Source: JALOOB01 sp040766655 (GTDB lineage Bacteria; Chloroflexota; Anaerolineae; CG2-30-64-16). Taken from it: a stretch of 64,000 nucleotides of DNA. Each line of letters begins with the position of its first letter. Position 1 is the first letter of the stretch. Both the position numbers and the translations under genes were made by a program. The notes under the pieces were generated by a model. The model was not told where the DNA came from, searched no databases, and worked only from the letters and a program-made list of their open reading frames with translations. The DNA is taken from NCBI GenBank assembly GCA_040766655.1, contig JAXGQB010000018.1, forward strand, positions 1-64,000, read 5' to 3'. Shown here one piece after another: positions 43,744 through 52,375 of the stretch.

Positions 43744-44058
43744 CGGCGGGCCCTTTAACCTGTTGACCGACCGCGCAGCGGGAAGGGCAACAGGCATACA
43801 CCCGCCGCAGCTCCTCCACCGTCACCACCCCGTGCGCGACGCACCAGCCCACCAGCGCGGCCTGCGACCGCGTGCCGTCGTGCGCAGCGTCCGGCTGATG
43901 CGGTGGCGCACCGCGCCCTCCGACAGGCCGAGGTCCTGCGCGATCTCGCCCACCCCGCGATCCAGCGCGATCATCTGCGCCAGCTCCCGCTGCTTCCTGC
44001 GCAACCTGGGACTCCCCTGCACGGCTCTCCCCCGGAAAACAAAAAGGGGCAACCGCAC
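43736..44058 (-). pseudogene. LuxR-type helix-turn-helix regulator with frameshift
   Basis: Frame one reads RELAQMIALDRGVGEIAQDL then GLSEGAVRHRISRTLRT, the classic GerE/LuxR HTH. The expected continuation (TRSQAALVGWCVAHGVVTVE, ELRRVYACCPS) lies in another frame after about 43880. One indel restores a protein of about 105 residues. It is the second gene of the late run and may regulate it. Confidence 0.65.
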
Positions 44059-44156
44059 GCGCGCAAACGCGTACGGTTGCCCCGGGATCTCGCACCACGG
44101 ACAGGCGCTACACTACGACCGCTTCCCCGACTCTCGCTACAGACCCAGCCCCGCGC

Positions 44157-44372
44157 TTATTCGGTTGTCGCTGCGCCCCACACCATGTCCGCCGCCGGCG
44201 GCAGATCGTCGTCCAGCCGCAGCTGCAGCCGCCGGATCTTGCCGCCGCGCACCACCACCAGCACGCAGCCGTCGCCCCCCTGGGCGAGGATCAACTCGAT
44301 ACTTCTGGCAAAGCGTTGGAGAAAGAATGAGGAGAACTGCAGCCTCGGCTTCCGCGTTGGACTCGTTTGCAT
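44157..44372 (-). CDS. Small hypothetical protein, first gene of the late run
   Basis: A 71-residue protein beginning MQTSPTRKPRLQFSSFFLQR and ending DLPPAADMVWGAATTE. An alternative frame at 44394-44137 looks compositional. It lies at the divergent junction with the third integrase. Family unknown. Confidence 0.45.
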   Translation of the reverse strand: MQTSPTRKPRLQFSSFFLQRFARSIELILAQGGDGCVLVVVRGGKIRRLQLRLDDDLPPAADMVWGAATTE

Positions 44373-44450
44373 GGCGCTCCGTATCCATCCTCATCGCCTG
44401 GCACCCTCACAAAAAGTATAGCACAGATGTCTCAAAGTGAACCGGCATAT

Positions 44451-44480
44451 TTGACCCGGATCGCGCGGATGTTCTATAAT
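44451..44480 (+). promoter_or_regulatory. Promoter of the third integrase
   Basis: TTGACC (44451-44456), an 18-bp spacer and a perfect TATAAT (44475-44480). A minus-strand TATACT about 40 bp to the left with a TTCACT box at 15 bp may serve the divergent late genes. Confidence 0.7.
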
Positions 44481-44533
44481 GGGTACCGATTTATGGGCGA
44501 AATCGGAAGCCGTCGCACCCCGGGAGGATCGCC

Positions 44534-45568
44534 ATGACCGCCGACACCGCACTCATTCCCCTGCCGTCAGAGCCCGAACGCGCGCTCGATCTGGCCGGCC
44601 GCGTGGCCAACGCGCACGCCGCGGCCGCACTGTTCGCCGACTACCGCAGCCGCCGCGCGCCCAACACCCTGCGCCGGCAGGACAACGCCCTGGCACTCTT
44701 CGCCGCCTACCTGGTCGCCGCCAGTATACCGCAGTCGCCTACGGCCGCCGCGCTGTCTGCGGACCCGGCCGCCTGGCGCGGGGCGACATGGGGTCTCGTC
44801 GCCGGCTTCACGCGCTGGCTGCTCGGGCAGGGCTACGCCATCGGCACGGTCAACGGCGCGCTCTCGACCGTCAAGGTCTACGCCCGCCTGGCCATGCAGG
44901 CCGGCAGCCTGGACCGGGCCGAGTACGTCGCCATCCGCGCGGTGCAGGGCTACGGCCGCACCGAGGGCAAGCGGGTGGACGAGGCGCGGCCGGCCGCGCG
45001 CGTCGGGACCAAGAAGGCCGAGCCGGTCCCGCTCACGTGGGAGCAGATCCACCGGCTCAAGACGCAGCCCAACACGCCCCAGGGCCGGCGCGACGCGCTG
45101 TTGCTCTGCCTGCTCCTGGATCACGGCCTGCGGGTGGGTGAGGTCAGCCGGCTGCAGGTGAGCGACCTGGACCTGGCGCTGGGCGAGCTGCGCTTCTACC
45201 GGCCCAAGGTAGACCGGACGCAGCTGCACCGCCTCACGGCCGACGCGCGCCGGGCGGCAAAGGCCTACGCGGCCGCGGGCGACATGCCGGTGGAGGGTCC
45301 GCTGCTGCGCGGGTCGCGGCGCGGGGGCCGGCTGACGGGCGCCGGCATGAGCGAGCGCGCGATCACCGCGCGCGTGCGCGAGCTGGGCGCGGCGGTCGGG
45401 GTGGCCGGCTTGAGCGCGCACGACCTGCGGCACGCGTGGGCGACGCGCGCCGCGCGCAACGGCACGCCGCTCGACCGGCTGCAGGATGCGGGGGGGTGGT
45501 CGAGTCCGGCGATGCCGCTGAGGTACGTGGAGGCCGCGCGGGTGGCGAATGAGGGGGTGAGGGTGTAG
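44534..45568 (+). CDS. Tyrosine recombinase / integrase (third), source of the repeated 3' ends
   Basis: A 344-residue integrase. The core-binding domain covers residues about 35-140. The catalytic residues are Arg in DHGLRVGEVSRL, a Lys in the beta-hairpin region FYRPKVDRTQLHRL, the AHDLRHAWATRAAR box, Trp in AGGWSSPAM (usual His/Trp position) and Tyr in PLRYVEAARV. GGGAGGA precedes the ATG. The last 50 codons, from HDLRH to the stop, recur as DNA copies at about 46788, 47495 and 52376. It is either the prophage integrase or the recombinase of an integron-like cassette array. Confidence 0.92.
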   Translation: MTADTALIPLPSEPERALDLAGRVANAHAAAALFADYRSRRAPNTLRRQDNALALFAAYLVAASIPQSPTAAALSADPAAWRGATWGLVAGFTRWLLGQGYAIGTVNGALSTVKVYARLAMQAGSLDRAEYVAIRAVQGYGRTEGKRVDEARPAARVGTKKAEPVPLTWEQIHRLKTQPNTPQGRRDALLLCLLLDHGLRVGEVSRLQVSDLDLALGELRFYRPKVDRTQLHRLTADARRAAKAYAAAGDMPVEGPLLRGSRRGGRLTGAGMSERAITARVRELGAAVGVAGLSAHDLRHAWATRAARNGTPLDRLQDAGGWSSPAMPLRYVEAARVANEGVRV

Positions 45569-45570
45569 AC
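45415..45570 (+). repeat. Integrase 3'-end repeat, copy 0 (inside the integrase gene)
   Basis: The parent sequence of the repeat family, from the HDLRH codons to the TAG stop. At 45505-45512 the parent has GTCCGGCGATG, where the copies carry an inserted palindrome. Confidence 0.85.
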
Positions 45571-45759
45571 GCAGTCATTGTTGGCCGACGCGGTCTGCAT
45601 GGGCGAGGAACTGGAGCGCTCAACGCTCACCGGTCTCAGTGCCAGCGTCTCGTCATGATTGGGTCCGACCGCGCGACTGTGCTACACTCCGCCTGAGCAC
45701 CTCACCTGCACTTCCCAGAACCGCGTGACCACTGTTGCTTCATCGCAAGGAGGACAAGG

Positions 45760-46764
45760 ATGGACAAGCGTCACCCAGAGCAGCGAGCCGCCGACCTTCA
45801 GGCACATGCGCCCGTCTTCGACATGACCATGCCGATGCTGCAGCGCTCCGACCTGACCCTCTTCTGGAAGGCCCTGGAGAGGATGCGGGCGAGCGGGTAT
45901 CGCTACGTCTCACTGACGATCGCCGCTGATCACACCGGCACAGGGGAGACGCTGCGCAATATCGTCTACCTCCGCGCGCTGCTGGCCCGGCGCCCGTGGC
46001 TTCGTCTGGCCCGCAGCGTCGCCGATATTCAGGGCGCAGCCGCTGAAGGCAAGTTGGCCGTCGGCCTGAACTTCCAGGGCACCGTGCCGATCGGCCGACG
46101 CCTGCAGCTGATCCCCATCTTCTACAAGCTGGGCATCCGTCACATGCTGATCGCCTACAACTCGCGGAACCGAGTGGGTTCCGGGTGTCACGACGCGGTG
46201 GACGAAGGGCTCACGCCGTTCGGCCGGGCGGTGATCCAGACCATGAATCGCGTGGGCATGCTGGTCGACGTCGCGCACACGGGCTATCGAACATCCCTGG
46301 AGACGATCGAGGCGTCCAGCGCGCCGGTCGTTGTCAGCCATGGCAATGTCTGGGCGCTTCACCAGCATCCGCGCTGTTACCGCGACGAGCAAATCAAGGC
46401 GGTAGCCGCGTCAGGAGGCGTTTTCGGCATCACTGGGTTCGGCCTCTTCCTGGGGCCAGGCGATGCCACAGTCGAGCAGTTCGTGCGGCACCTCGATCAC
46501 GTCGTGCAACTGGTTGGCTCGCAGCACGTCGGCTACGGCTTCGACTACGTCTACGACATGCCCGCCTTTCAGACCTACGCCGCCGCTGAGGCGGCCAAGT
46601 TCCCCGAAGCAGGCGGCTATCACGGCGCTCGACTCACCCAGCTGGAAATCGAACAAACGCCGCAGATAACCGAGGCTCTTCTCAGGCGAGGTTATTCAGA
46701 CGAGGACGTACAAGCTATCCTCGGGGGCAACTGGCTGCGAGTACTCGCTCAGGTCTGGCGCTGA
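45760..46764 (+). CDS. Membrane dipeptidase-like protein, peptidase family M19
   Basis: A 334-residue zinc-dependent dipeptidase of the renal dipeptidase type. Supporting motifs are GMLVDVAHTGYRTSLETIEA and PVVVSHGNVWALHQHPRCYR (metal-ligand His), GYGFDYVYDMP and the C-terminal NWLRVLAQVW. The N-terminal HxD metal motif typical of the family is not evident, so activity may be altered. AAGGAGGACAAGG precedes the ATG. No signal peptide is visible. It occupies the first interval between integrase-3'-end repeats (copy 0 to copy 1). Confidence 0.8.
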   Translation: MDKRHPEQRAADLQAHAPVFDMTMPMLQRSDLTLFWKALERMRASGYRYVSLTIAADHTGTGETLRNIVYLRALLARRPWLRLARSVADIQGAAAEGKLAVGLNFQGTVPIGRRLQLIPIFYKLGIRHMLIAYNSRNRVGSGCHDAVDEGLTPFGRAVIQTMNRVGMLVDVAHTGYRTSLETIEASSAPVVVSHGNVWALHQHPRCYRDEQIKAVAASGGVFGITGFGLFLGPGDATVEQFVRHLDHVVQLVGSQHVGYGFDYVYDMPAFQTYAAAEAAKFPEAGGYHGARLTQLEIEQTPQITEALLRRGYSDEDVQAILGGNWLRVLAQVWR

Positions 46765-46779
46765 GCGCAAGCTGCGCCG

Positions 46780-46953
46780 GCCAGCGGCACGTCTGGGCGA
46801 CGCGCGCCGCGCGCAGCGGCACGGCGTTGGACCGGCAGCGGGATGCCGGCGGGTGGTCGAGTCCAAGCTCAACTGAGCGGCTCAGTTGAGCCCGATGCCG
46901 CTTAGGTACGTAGAGGCGGCGCGGGTGGCGCATGAAGGGGTGAGGGTGTAGAC
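46780..46953 (+). repeat. Integrase 3'-end repeat, copy 1
   Basis: Translates as HVWATRAARSGTALDRQRDA, then GGWSSP. A 25-bp insert with 12-bp perfect inverted arms (GCTCAACTGAGC, 46867-46891) follows, then MPLRYVEAARVAHEGVRV and a stop. Differences from copy 0 in the last part are mostly synonymous. Homology continues a few bases beyond the stop (GTAGAC...CATTG). Confidence 0.9.
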
Positions 46954-46999
46954 TACTCATTGAACTGAGTTCGGCTTGGCTTAACCTGGAAGGTGCGTC

Positions 47000-47470
47000 A
47001 TGTTGGCACAAGTCAATCTCGGTCCCCGATGGGCTGCGCTGATCGTGTGGGGCGTGGTCAACTTAGTGAACGTACTGCAGGCGATTGGATTTCTCTCGCG
47101 GATTTCCTCTGGCAGTCGAGCCCTCAATCACACTCTCGGCTACGTGATTCTTGGGCTTGGCGTGCCGGCAGCATTGGCACTGGTCGCTTTTCTTCGTGCG
47201 CGCGCCCATTGGCTTCAATGGGCAGGTACTGTCGTCTTCCTGGGATTCCTGGCTCTGATGCTGTGGGTGGATTACATCCGGCCGGTCGAGTTCCGATCAC
47301 CTGCGCAACCCACCGTTCTCGTACCGTACCTGATACTGTTCTTCGGCGCGATCCTCCTGATGGGTTTGCCGATGTTCGGTCTCAGCCGGCCGCTCTGGCT
47401 CGTCACAGTGGCGACGTCGGTGTTTCTCATGGTGTCAATGAGCATCGCGATGCGGGCTGGCGTCGGCTGA
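47000..47470 (+). CDS. Small integral membrane protein in a repeat-bounded interval
   Basis: A 156-residue protein with four hydrophobic segments (WAALIVWGVVNLVNVLQAIG; LGYVILGLGVPAALALVAFL; a third near residue 80; VPYLILFFGAILLMGLPMFG and beyond). No recognised family. A GGAAGG lies ten bases upstream of the ATG. It is the only gene between repeat copies 1 and 2, about 700 bp apart, like a single-gene cassette. Confidence 0.65.
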   Translation: MLAQVNLGPRWAALIVWGVVNLVNVLQAIGFLSRISSGSRALNHTLGYVILGLGVPAALALVAFLRARAHWLQWAGTVVFLGFLALMLWVDYIRPVEFRSPAQPTVLVPYLILFFGAILLMGLPMFGLSRPLWLVTVATSVFLMVSMSIAMRAGVG

Positions 47471-47494
47471 GGCGAGATCGGCCACGTCAGGTCA

Positions 47495-47676
47495 CGCGCA
47501 CGACCTGCGCCACACCTGGGCGACGCGCGCCGCGCGCAACGGCACGCCGCTCGACCGGCTGCAGGATGCCGGTGGGTGGTCGAGTCCAAGCTCAACTGAG
47601 CCGCACAGTTGAGCCCGATGCCGCTCAGGTACGTGGAGGCCGCGCGGGTGGCGAATGAGGGGGTGAGAGTGTGAGG
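47495..47676 (+). repeat. Integrase 3'-end repeat, copy 2
   Basis: It begins at AHDLRHTWATRAARNGTPLD and is closer to copy 0 than copy 1 is. It carries a 25-bp palindrome (47590-47614; arms GCTCAACTGAGC and GCACAGTTGAGC) at the same codon as in copy 1, then MPLRYVEAARVANEGVRV with a TGA stop. Confidence 0.9.
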
Positions 47677-47889
47677 GCACATCGAGCGATACGACTTTGC
47701 GGTCATTCAGACTTGTGATAACATTAACACTACTCAGACTTGATCATGCGACTGCCCGTACGAGAGGCCGACGAGAGCCTATCTCGACTCGGCGACCTCT
47801 GGTTTATTCACGCCGGCGCCTAATGCAGACACAAAGGCGAGCGAACGGCAGATTCTGAGCCGGATGGCTGACAACGGTTGGGATCACTG

Positions 47890-48363
47890 ATGTTTCCTTA
47901 CGGCACTACTTACCTGGCGCTAGCCCATCAGACCGAGCCGATCGATCCTGGCTTGGCACTCGTACTAGTTATTGGCGCGATAATCCTGTTCGCGATGCTG
48001 TTCGGCGGATCTGATAGCAGCACCCCCACGCAGGCCCACAACGCCTCCCCGAATGCAGCCGCGATGCCAGCCAATGACAGGCAAGCCGTGGAGTCGGTGA
48101 TCCTGATTCTCGGTGAAAGCACATCCAGCAATCGTCTCAGCATGCTCCGTCACCTGTACTCTCAACTGCCTGCGCGCATACCAGAAGATCGGATCTGCGC
48201 TCTCCTGGATGGCATGACCAACAGTGTGAGGCTGGAGGCACTTCGGCTTCTCCGTCCCAAGTTCCCCCCCAATATTCCTGTGCCAACCGCACAGAGAATC
48301 GTGGAACCAATGACCACCCAGCAGCGTGAGACCGCAATTGCCCTGATCTACCCGCACCACTAG
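47890..48363 (+). CDS. Membrane-anchored hypothetical protein
   Basis: A 157-residue protein. One N-terminal membrane segment (GLALVLVIGAIILFAMLFGG), an Ala/Asn/Ser linker and a helical soluble domain of about 100 residues (ESTSSNRLSMLRHLYSQLPA) with an end reading AIALIYPHH. The ATG at 47890 is preferred over a TTG at 47878; the SD is weak. It lies in the third repeat-bounded interval. Confidence 0.55.
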   Translation: MFPYGTTYLALAHQTEPIDPGLALVLVIGAIILFAMLFGGSDSSTPTQAHNASPNAAAMPANDRQAVESVILILGESTSSNRLSMLRHLYSQLPARIPEDRICALLDGMTNSVRLEALRLLRPKFPPNIPVPTAQRIVEPMTTQQRETAIALIYPHH

Positions 48364-49461
48364 CTCATGGAAGAAGCTGAAACCAGAATCCTGGGCAGCG
48401 GACTATTAGCTGTTAAGGAGCGAGACTCGGGTGTGCCAGAACTCAGATTTCAACGGAGGCCTCGAACATCGATCGACTACTGTCCGTCGTCACATGGTGT
48501 GGCTAGGCCGCCGGCATCAGGGTGCGGCGAAGGAAGCCAAGCTGCGACGAGATGCGATCTGCAGCCGCCTCCGGGGTCAGATCGGACTGCTTGAGTCCGC
48601 GCTTGTCGCATTTGCACTGCGAGCAGTAGTCATTTGAAAGGGAGTTGTCAGTACCGCAACCGCAAACCCAACGCTGCTCCAACGACCTCGAGAAAACTCC
48701 CTTCTTCTCCGTGTGGCCAACACGTTCGGGGAATGCCGTTGCGAGTCGTGCAACGATTCCTTCCATGAGCTCCAGATCTGAGAGACCATAAGAAATGGCG
48801 GTTCCCCTCAGTAGCTGCAGCGCGGCACGCTTCAGCCGAAAGTCATCCGAATCCAGATGACGCAGAACCCAACCCAGGTCTACAGCATTCAGATCAACAA
48901 TGAAGTGCGACGCTACCTCCTCCAACTCAGCGTCAGCCAGGGAGTCATGCAGACGCTGCTGGAGTTTCAGTACGGGCAGAGCCCGGAAGAAGTCCAGCGC
49001 ACGGCGCTGTGCGTTTTCGACTTCGGCCGCATAACCTCGATCTTGGTGAAAGCAAACGTGCCGCAAAACCAAGGGAACAGCCTCATCAACGCCATTCTCG
49101 CCGATCGCCTCCCAGGAGACAGGACTCGAAAGGTCCAGTTGGTCAGCAGTCACTTTGTCCACCAGGTCACTGCGAAGAAGACCACCAACCAACTCAGCTG
49201 TTGATTACGTCTGAATTTTGACCCGGGTTTACGCCTGAAAACTGACCCACCCCGGAGAGGATACGGTTAAGAAAGACGAGACGGATTCGGTGGACCGAAC
49301 CCCTCTCGCCTCCCTCTTGGGTGAGACAGAGTATACGGCCAACGGCGCGATCCTGTCAATCAACTGCTCCAGAAAGACGAACGGATCGGTTGGGCCGAAT
49401 CCCTCTCGCCTCCCTCTTGGGTACGGTGCGGTACGGCGCATCTGGCGGGACGCGGCGAGCG

Positions 49462-50241
49462 CTAGGCGGTGTTCTCGCCGGAGCCGGCCTCCGCGTTATT
49501 GGGCGACAACTTGCCGCGCATGCGGTAACTGGGTCCTGGGATCAGGAATACATGGCTGAAATGCAGGAGCCGGTCGAGGATCGCCGCCGCGATCATCTCG
49601 TCGTCGCCGAACAGGCGGCCCCAGTTGTCGAAGGGCACATTGGTGGTCAAGACCAATGACACCCGGGTGTACAAATGGTTCACCATCTGGAAGAACAGAT
49701 TGGCCCGGCGGGCGTCCATCGGCGTGTAGCCAAGCTCGTCGATCAGCAGCAGATCCAGGCGGCCCAGGGCTTGCGTCAGCTTGCCGAGCGTGTGCGTGGC
49801 GTCGGCCGCGACGAGCTGCTCCAACAAGGCTAATGCCTGGCAGCACAACACACGTTTGCGGGCCTGACAGCCGCGCAGCGCCAATGCGCTGGCCAGATGC
49901 GTTTTCCCGGTGCCCGGGCGGCCCACGAACACGATGTTCTCGGCGCGGGCCAGGAAACCCAGTTCCGCTAACTCGCGGATGCGGGCGGCGGGCAGCGCGG
50001 GCTGGAAGCTGAAGTCGAAGCCTTCAATGGTGCGGACCATGGGCAAACGGGCCTTGGCAATGCGGGCATTGATGGAGCGATCCACCTTGTTGGCCAGTTC
50101 TTCCTCGGTCAGGCGCGCGAGGTACGCAGTGTAGCTCATTTGGGTCTTGGCGGCCTTCTGAGCTTCTTCCTCGAAGACCTGGGCCATCGTGCGCAGGCCC
50201 AACCGTTTCAGCTGCGTGCGCAGCAGTTCCAGGTCGGTCAT
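49462..50241 (-). CDS. istB: IS21 helper ATPase IstB
   Basis: A 259-residue AAA+ ATPase that regulates IstA target choice. Walker A GRPGTGKTH is at about residue 108 and Walker B LLLIDELGY at about residue 170, with the family ending SYRMRGK. The start at 50241 overlaps the istA stop as ATGA, indicating coupling. Intact. Confidence 0.95.
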   Translation of the reverse strand: MTDLELLRTQLKRLGLRTMAQVFEEEAQKAAKTQMSYTAYLARLTEEELANKVDRSINARIAKARLPMVRTIEGFDFSFQPALPAARIRELAELGFLARAENIVFVGRPGTGKTHLASALALRGCQARKRVLCCQALALLEQLVAADATHTLGKLTQALGRLDLLLIDELGYTPMDARRANLFFQMVNHLYTRVSLVLTTNVPFDNWGRLFGDDEMIAAAILDRLLHFSHVFLIPGPSYRMRGKLSPNNAEAGSGENTA

Positions 50242-51704
50242 TGGGCCGCCTCCAGAATGTTCTGATAGACCCGCAGATCGGCCGTCAAGCGTGCGGCGTG
50301 CAGTGGCTGCGCCGGGCTCACGGCGACAGGCGCGCTGAGCGCTTCCGTGTAGCCTACCAGGCTGCGGATGAAGTGCTGCGAGTAGGTGTTGTATTCCTCG
50401 GCGCGGGCCAAGGCGCAGCGCAGCGCCGTTTCCGGGTAAATCTCGGCCAGCGCCAGGATGGCGCGCAGATGGCTCAGGGCGTTGTTGGGGTGCTGCGTGC
50501 GTAGACCGGTGAGAAAGCCGTCCAGGTCGGGAAAACGTTGGCGGAAGGCCTGCTCGGCCACCAGCCAGGTGCGTGGCGCATCCTGCCGCAGGCCCGCATA
50601 GTGCGCCGGATCGAGCACCGTCAGCCCGCGTTGGGCGGCGAAGCGATGGCGGGCGATCTCCACGCCTTGCAGGTTGCGAATGGCCAACTGGCTGCCTTGC
50701 GACGGACGGAGCCAGACTTTCTGGCGGGCATACTGCCAGGGTACGCTGTAACGGCTGCCGGCAAACGGCACCAGGCAATCGTAGCTGACCGTGCGCAGGA
50801 TTTCGTGGCTGCCGACAAAGGGTTGTTCCGGCAGCGGCGTGAGCGCCGGCCGTTCGGCCGCAAAGAGGTCCAGGGGTCGCTGGCGCGTCGTGGCGTGCAC
50901 GACCAGGTCGAGCTCGTCGGTCACGAACGCGGCCAACGCACGGCCGAAAGCGTCGAAGTCCAGCCAGGCGTGGCCCTTGATGAAGTGCTCTTCGAGGTAG
51001 AAGAAGGGCCGCTCGATCTTGCCCTTCGTCTGCGGCCGGCCCGGCTGGCACGCCACCGGCTCAATGCGGTAGTGACCGCACAATTCCAGAAAATGGTTGT
51101 TCCAGGTGAAGCGGGCGGGGTCGGCCGCGGTCACCAAGGACCGGTCGTTGTCGACCAGCAGACGCAGCGGCGCACCGCCGAAGTAGCGCAGGCCCGCCTC
51201 CAGCGCCTCGTAGATCGACGGCTGCGTGGCGTCCAGACTCGGCCAGTAGAACTTGCGGCGGCTGTAGCCCAGAATCAGCCCGAACACCACGACCTTGGTC
51301 GGCACGTCGCCCAGCATGACGGTGTAGAACGACCAGTCGAACTGAGCCTGCTCGCCGGGGCCGGTCTCGTAACGCTCGGTGACGCGCTTGTTCGCCGCCT
51401 GCTTGATGCCGCGCAAGTACGCGTAGACCGGCGTCGTGCCGCCGTCGTAGCCCAGCAGGCGCAACTCGCGGATGATGCGCGAACCGATGAAATGCTGCTC
51501 GATCGCCATGTTCTCGATCTGCTTGAGAAAGGGTGTCAGCTTAGGATTCGGCCGCGGCGGCCGCGTGTAGTGGGGCGGGGTTTCCGCATCGAGAGCCGCA
51601 CGGACGGTGTTGCGCGACACCCCCAATTCCTTGGCAATGCCGCGAATGGATTTGCCTTGCGCGCTCAGGTAGCGAATGGTCGTCCAGGCTTCCACGGTGA
51701 TCAT
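50238..51704 (-). CDS. istA: IS21 transposase IstA
   Basis: A 488-residue DDE transposase. The N-terminal HTH (SIRGIAKELGVSRNTVRAAL) is followed by an integrase-core domain with Asp in AQFDWSFYTV, Asp in RLLVDNDRSL and Glu in KGKIERPFFYLEE. Full length and intact, so the element may be active. Confidence 0.95.
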   Translation of the reverse strand: MITVEAWTTIRYLSAQGKSIRGIAKELGVSRNTVRAALDAETPPHYTRPPRPNPKLTPFLKQIENMAIEQHFIGSRIIRELRLLGYDGGTTPVYAYLRGIKQAANKRVTERYETGPGEQAQFDWSFYTVMLGDVPTKVVVFGLILGYSRRKFYWPSLDATQPSIYEALEAGLRYFGGAPLRLLVDNDRSLVTAADPARFTWNNHFLELCGHYRIEPVACQPGRPQTKGKIERPFFYLEEHFIKGHAWLDFDAFGRALAAFVTDELDLVVHATTRQRPLDLFAAERPALTPLPEQPFVGSHEILRTVSYDCLVPFAGSRYSVPWQYARQKVWLRPSQGSQLAIRNLQGVEIARHRFAAQRGLTVLDPAHYAGLRQDAPRTWLVAEQAFRQRFPDLDGFLTGLRTQHPNNALSHLRAILALAEIYPETALRCALARAEEYNTYSQHFIRSLVGYTEALSAPVAVSPAQPLHAARLTADLRVYQNILEAAQ

Positions 51705-52375
51705 CTCCTGCGGTCTCCTTGCTGCGGTCTCACAGCAAGGATGATGGTCTCCGTGGGGTGGGTCAACTTTCAGACGTAAAGTGGGTCAGTTTTCAGACGT
51801 AATCTACACAGCGGCACGAACAACTCTCCCGACGGGCGCAGAGCTAGCCGTCGAGGATTCACCACGCGCCACAACTGCGGTTCCCTGCGCCGACACCATG
51901 AACATCTGCATGCCCTTACCGGAGATCTCATCGAAGTCGAGTCGAACACCGAGAATCCAATTGGCGCCCAATCCCAGCGCCTGTTGTTTCAATTCATCAA
52001 GCACCTCCGACTGCAGCGCCACGAGTTGCTTTCGATAGGAGCCTGACCTGCCTCCAAATAGATCCGTCAAACCTGCCGCGAAATCGCTGAATAACCCCGT
52101 ACCCGCAACGAGTGATGCTGTTACGAGGCCGCAATACTCCTCAATGACCCAACCGTCGACACTGGATGTGGTAGTCAATTGTACTCGTCCGAGCATGCTT
52201 CACCTCCCAGTTGATGCGCGCAGACGGAGCAGCAGGAAGCGGTCCCACCGGCGACAAGTCTCGTAACATCGCCCAACTTCCGTTATAGCCTAACCCGTCA
52301 GTTCCGCGCAAGACGGCATGATCACGGACATCGGCGCTAGAAATCCGCCAAGAGAAGGTGATCTGCCCCGTCCTG

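Larger units (their letters stand above)
49199..51808 (-). mobile_element. IS21-family insertion sequence, complete
   Basis: The ends are TGTTGATTACGTCTGAA (49199) and, reversed, TGTAGATTACGTCTGAA (ending 51808), followed by secondary GCCTGAAAACTGACCC-type repeats inside the left end. It is flanked by the 4-bp direct repeat CAGC (49195-49198 and 51809-51812). It carries istA and istB overlapping by ATGA. A 52-bp duplicated segment (near 49272 and 49376) lies in the non-coding left end. Confidence 0.9.
48503..52196 (-). pseudogene. YbjQ-like gene interrupted by IS21
   Basis: The 5' part (52196-51809) reads MLGRVQLTTTSSVDGWVIEE ... KQLVALQSEVLDELKQQALG, the YbjQ/UPF0145 pattern. The 3' part (49194-48503) is a helical region plus a Cys4 zinc ribbon (CGCGTDNSLSNDYCSQC). 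Removing the IS and one 4-bp target copy leaves 1080 bp that read in frame (VVRAAELVGGLLRS) as one 359-residue protein. The gene was therefore whole before the insertion. YbjQ proteins form pentamers of unclear role; the fusion with a zinc-ribbon domain is uncommon. Confidence 0.85.

Noticed and set aside
46867..46891. Classical integron attC site
   Set aside because: The box consensus fits but the 25-bp length, lack of L boxes and lack of extrahelical bases do not. It is kept only as an unusual palindrome inside the integrase-tail repeats.
49462..51051. 529-codon frame joining istB with upstream sequence
   Set aside because: Only the part from 50241 onward is IstB; the upstream half is a shifted reading of istA, which is intact in its own frame.
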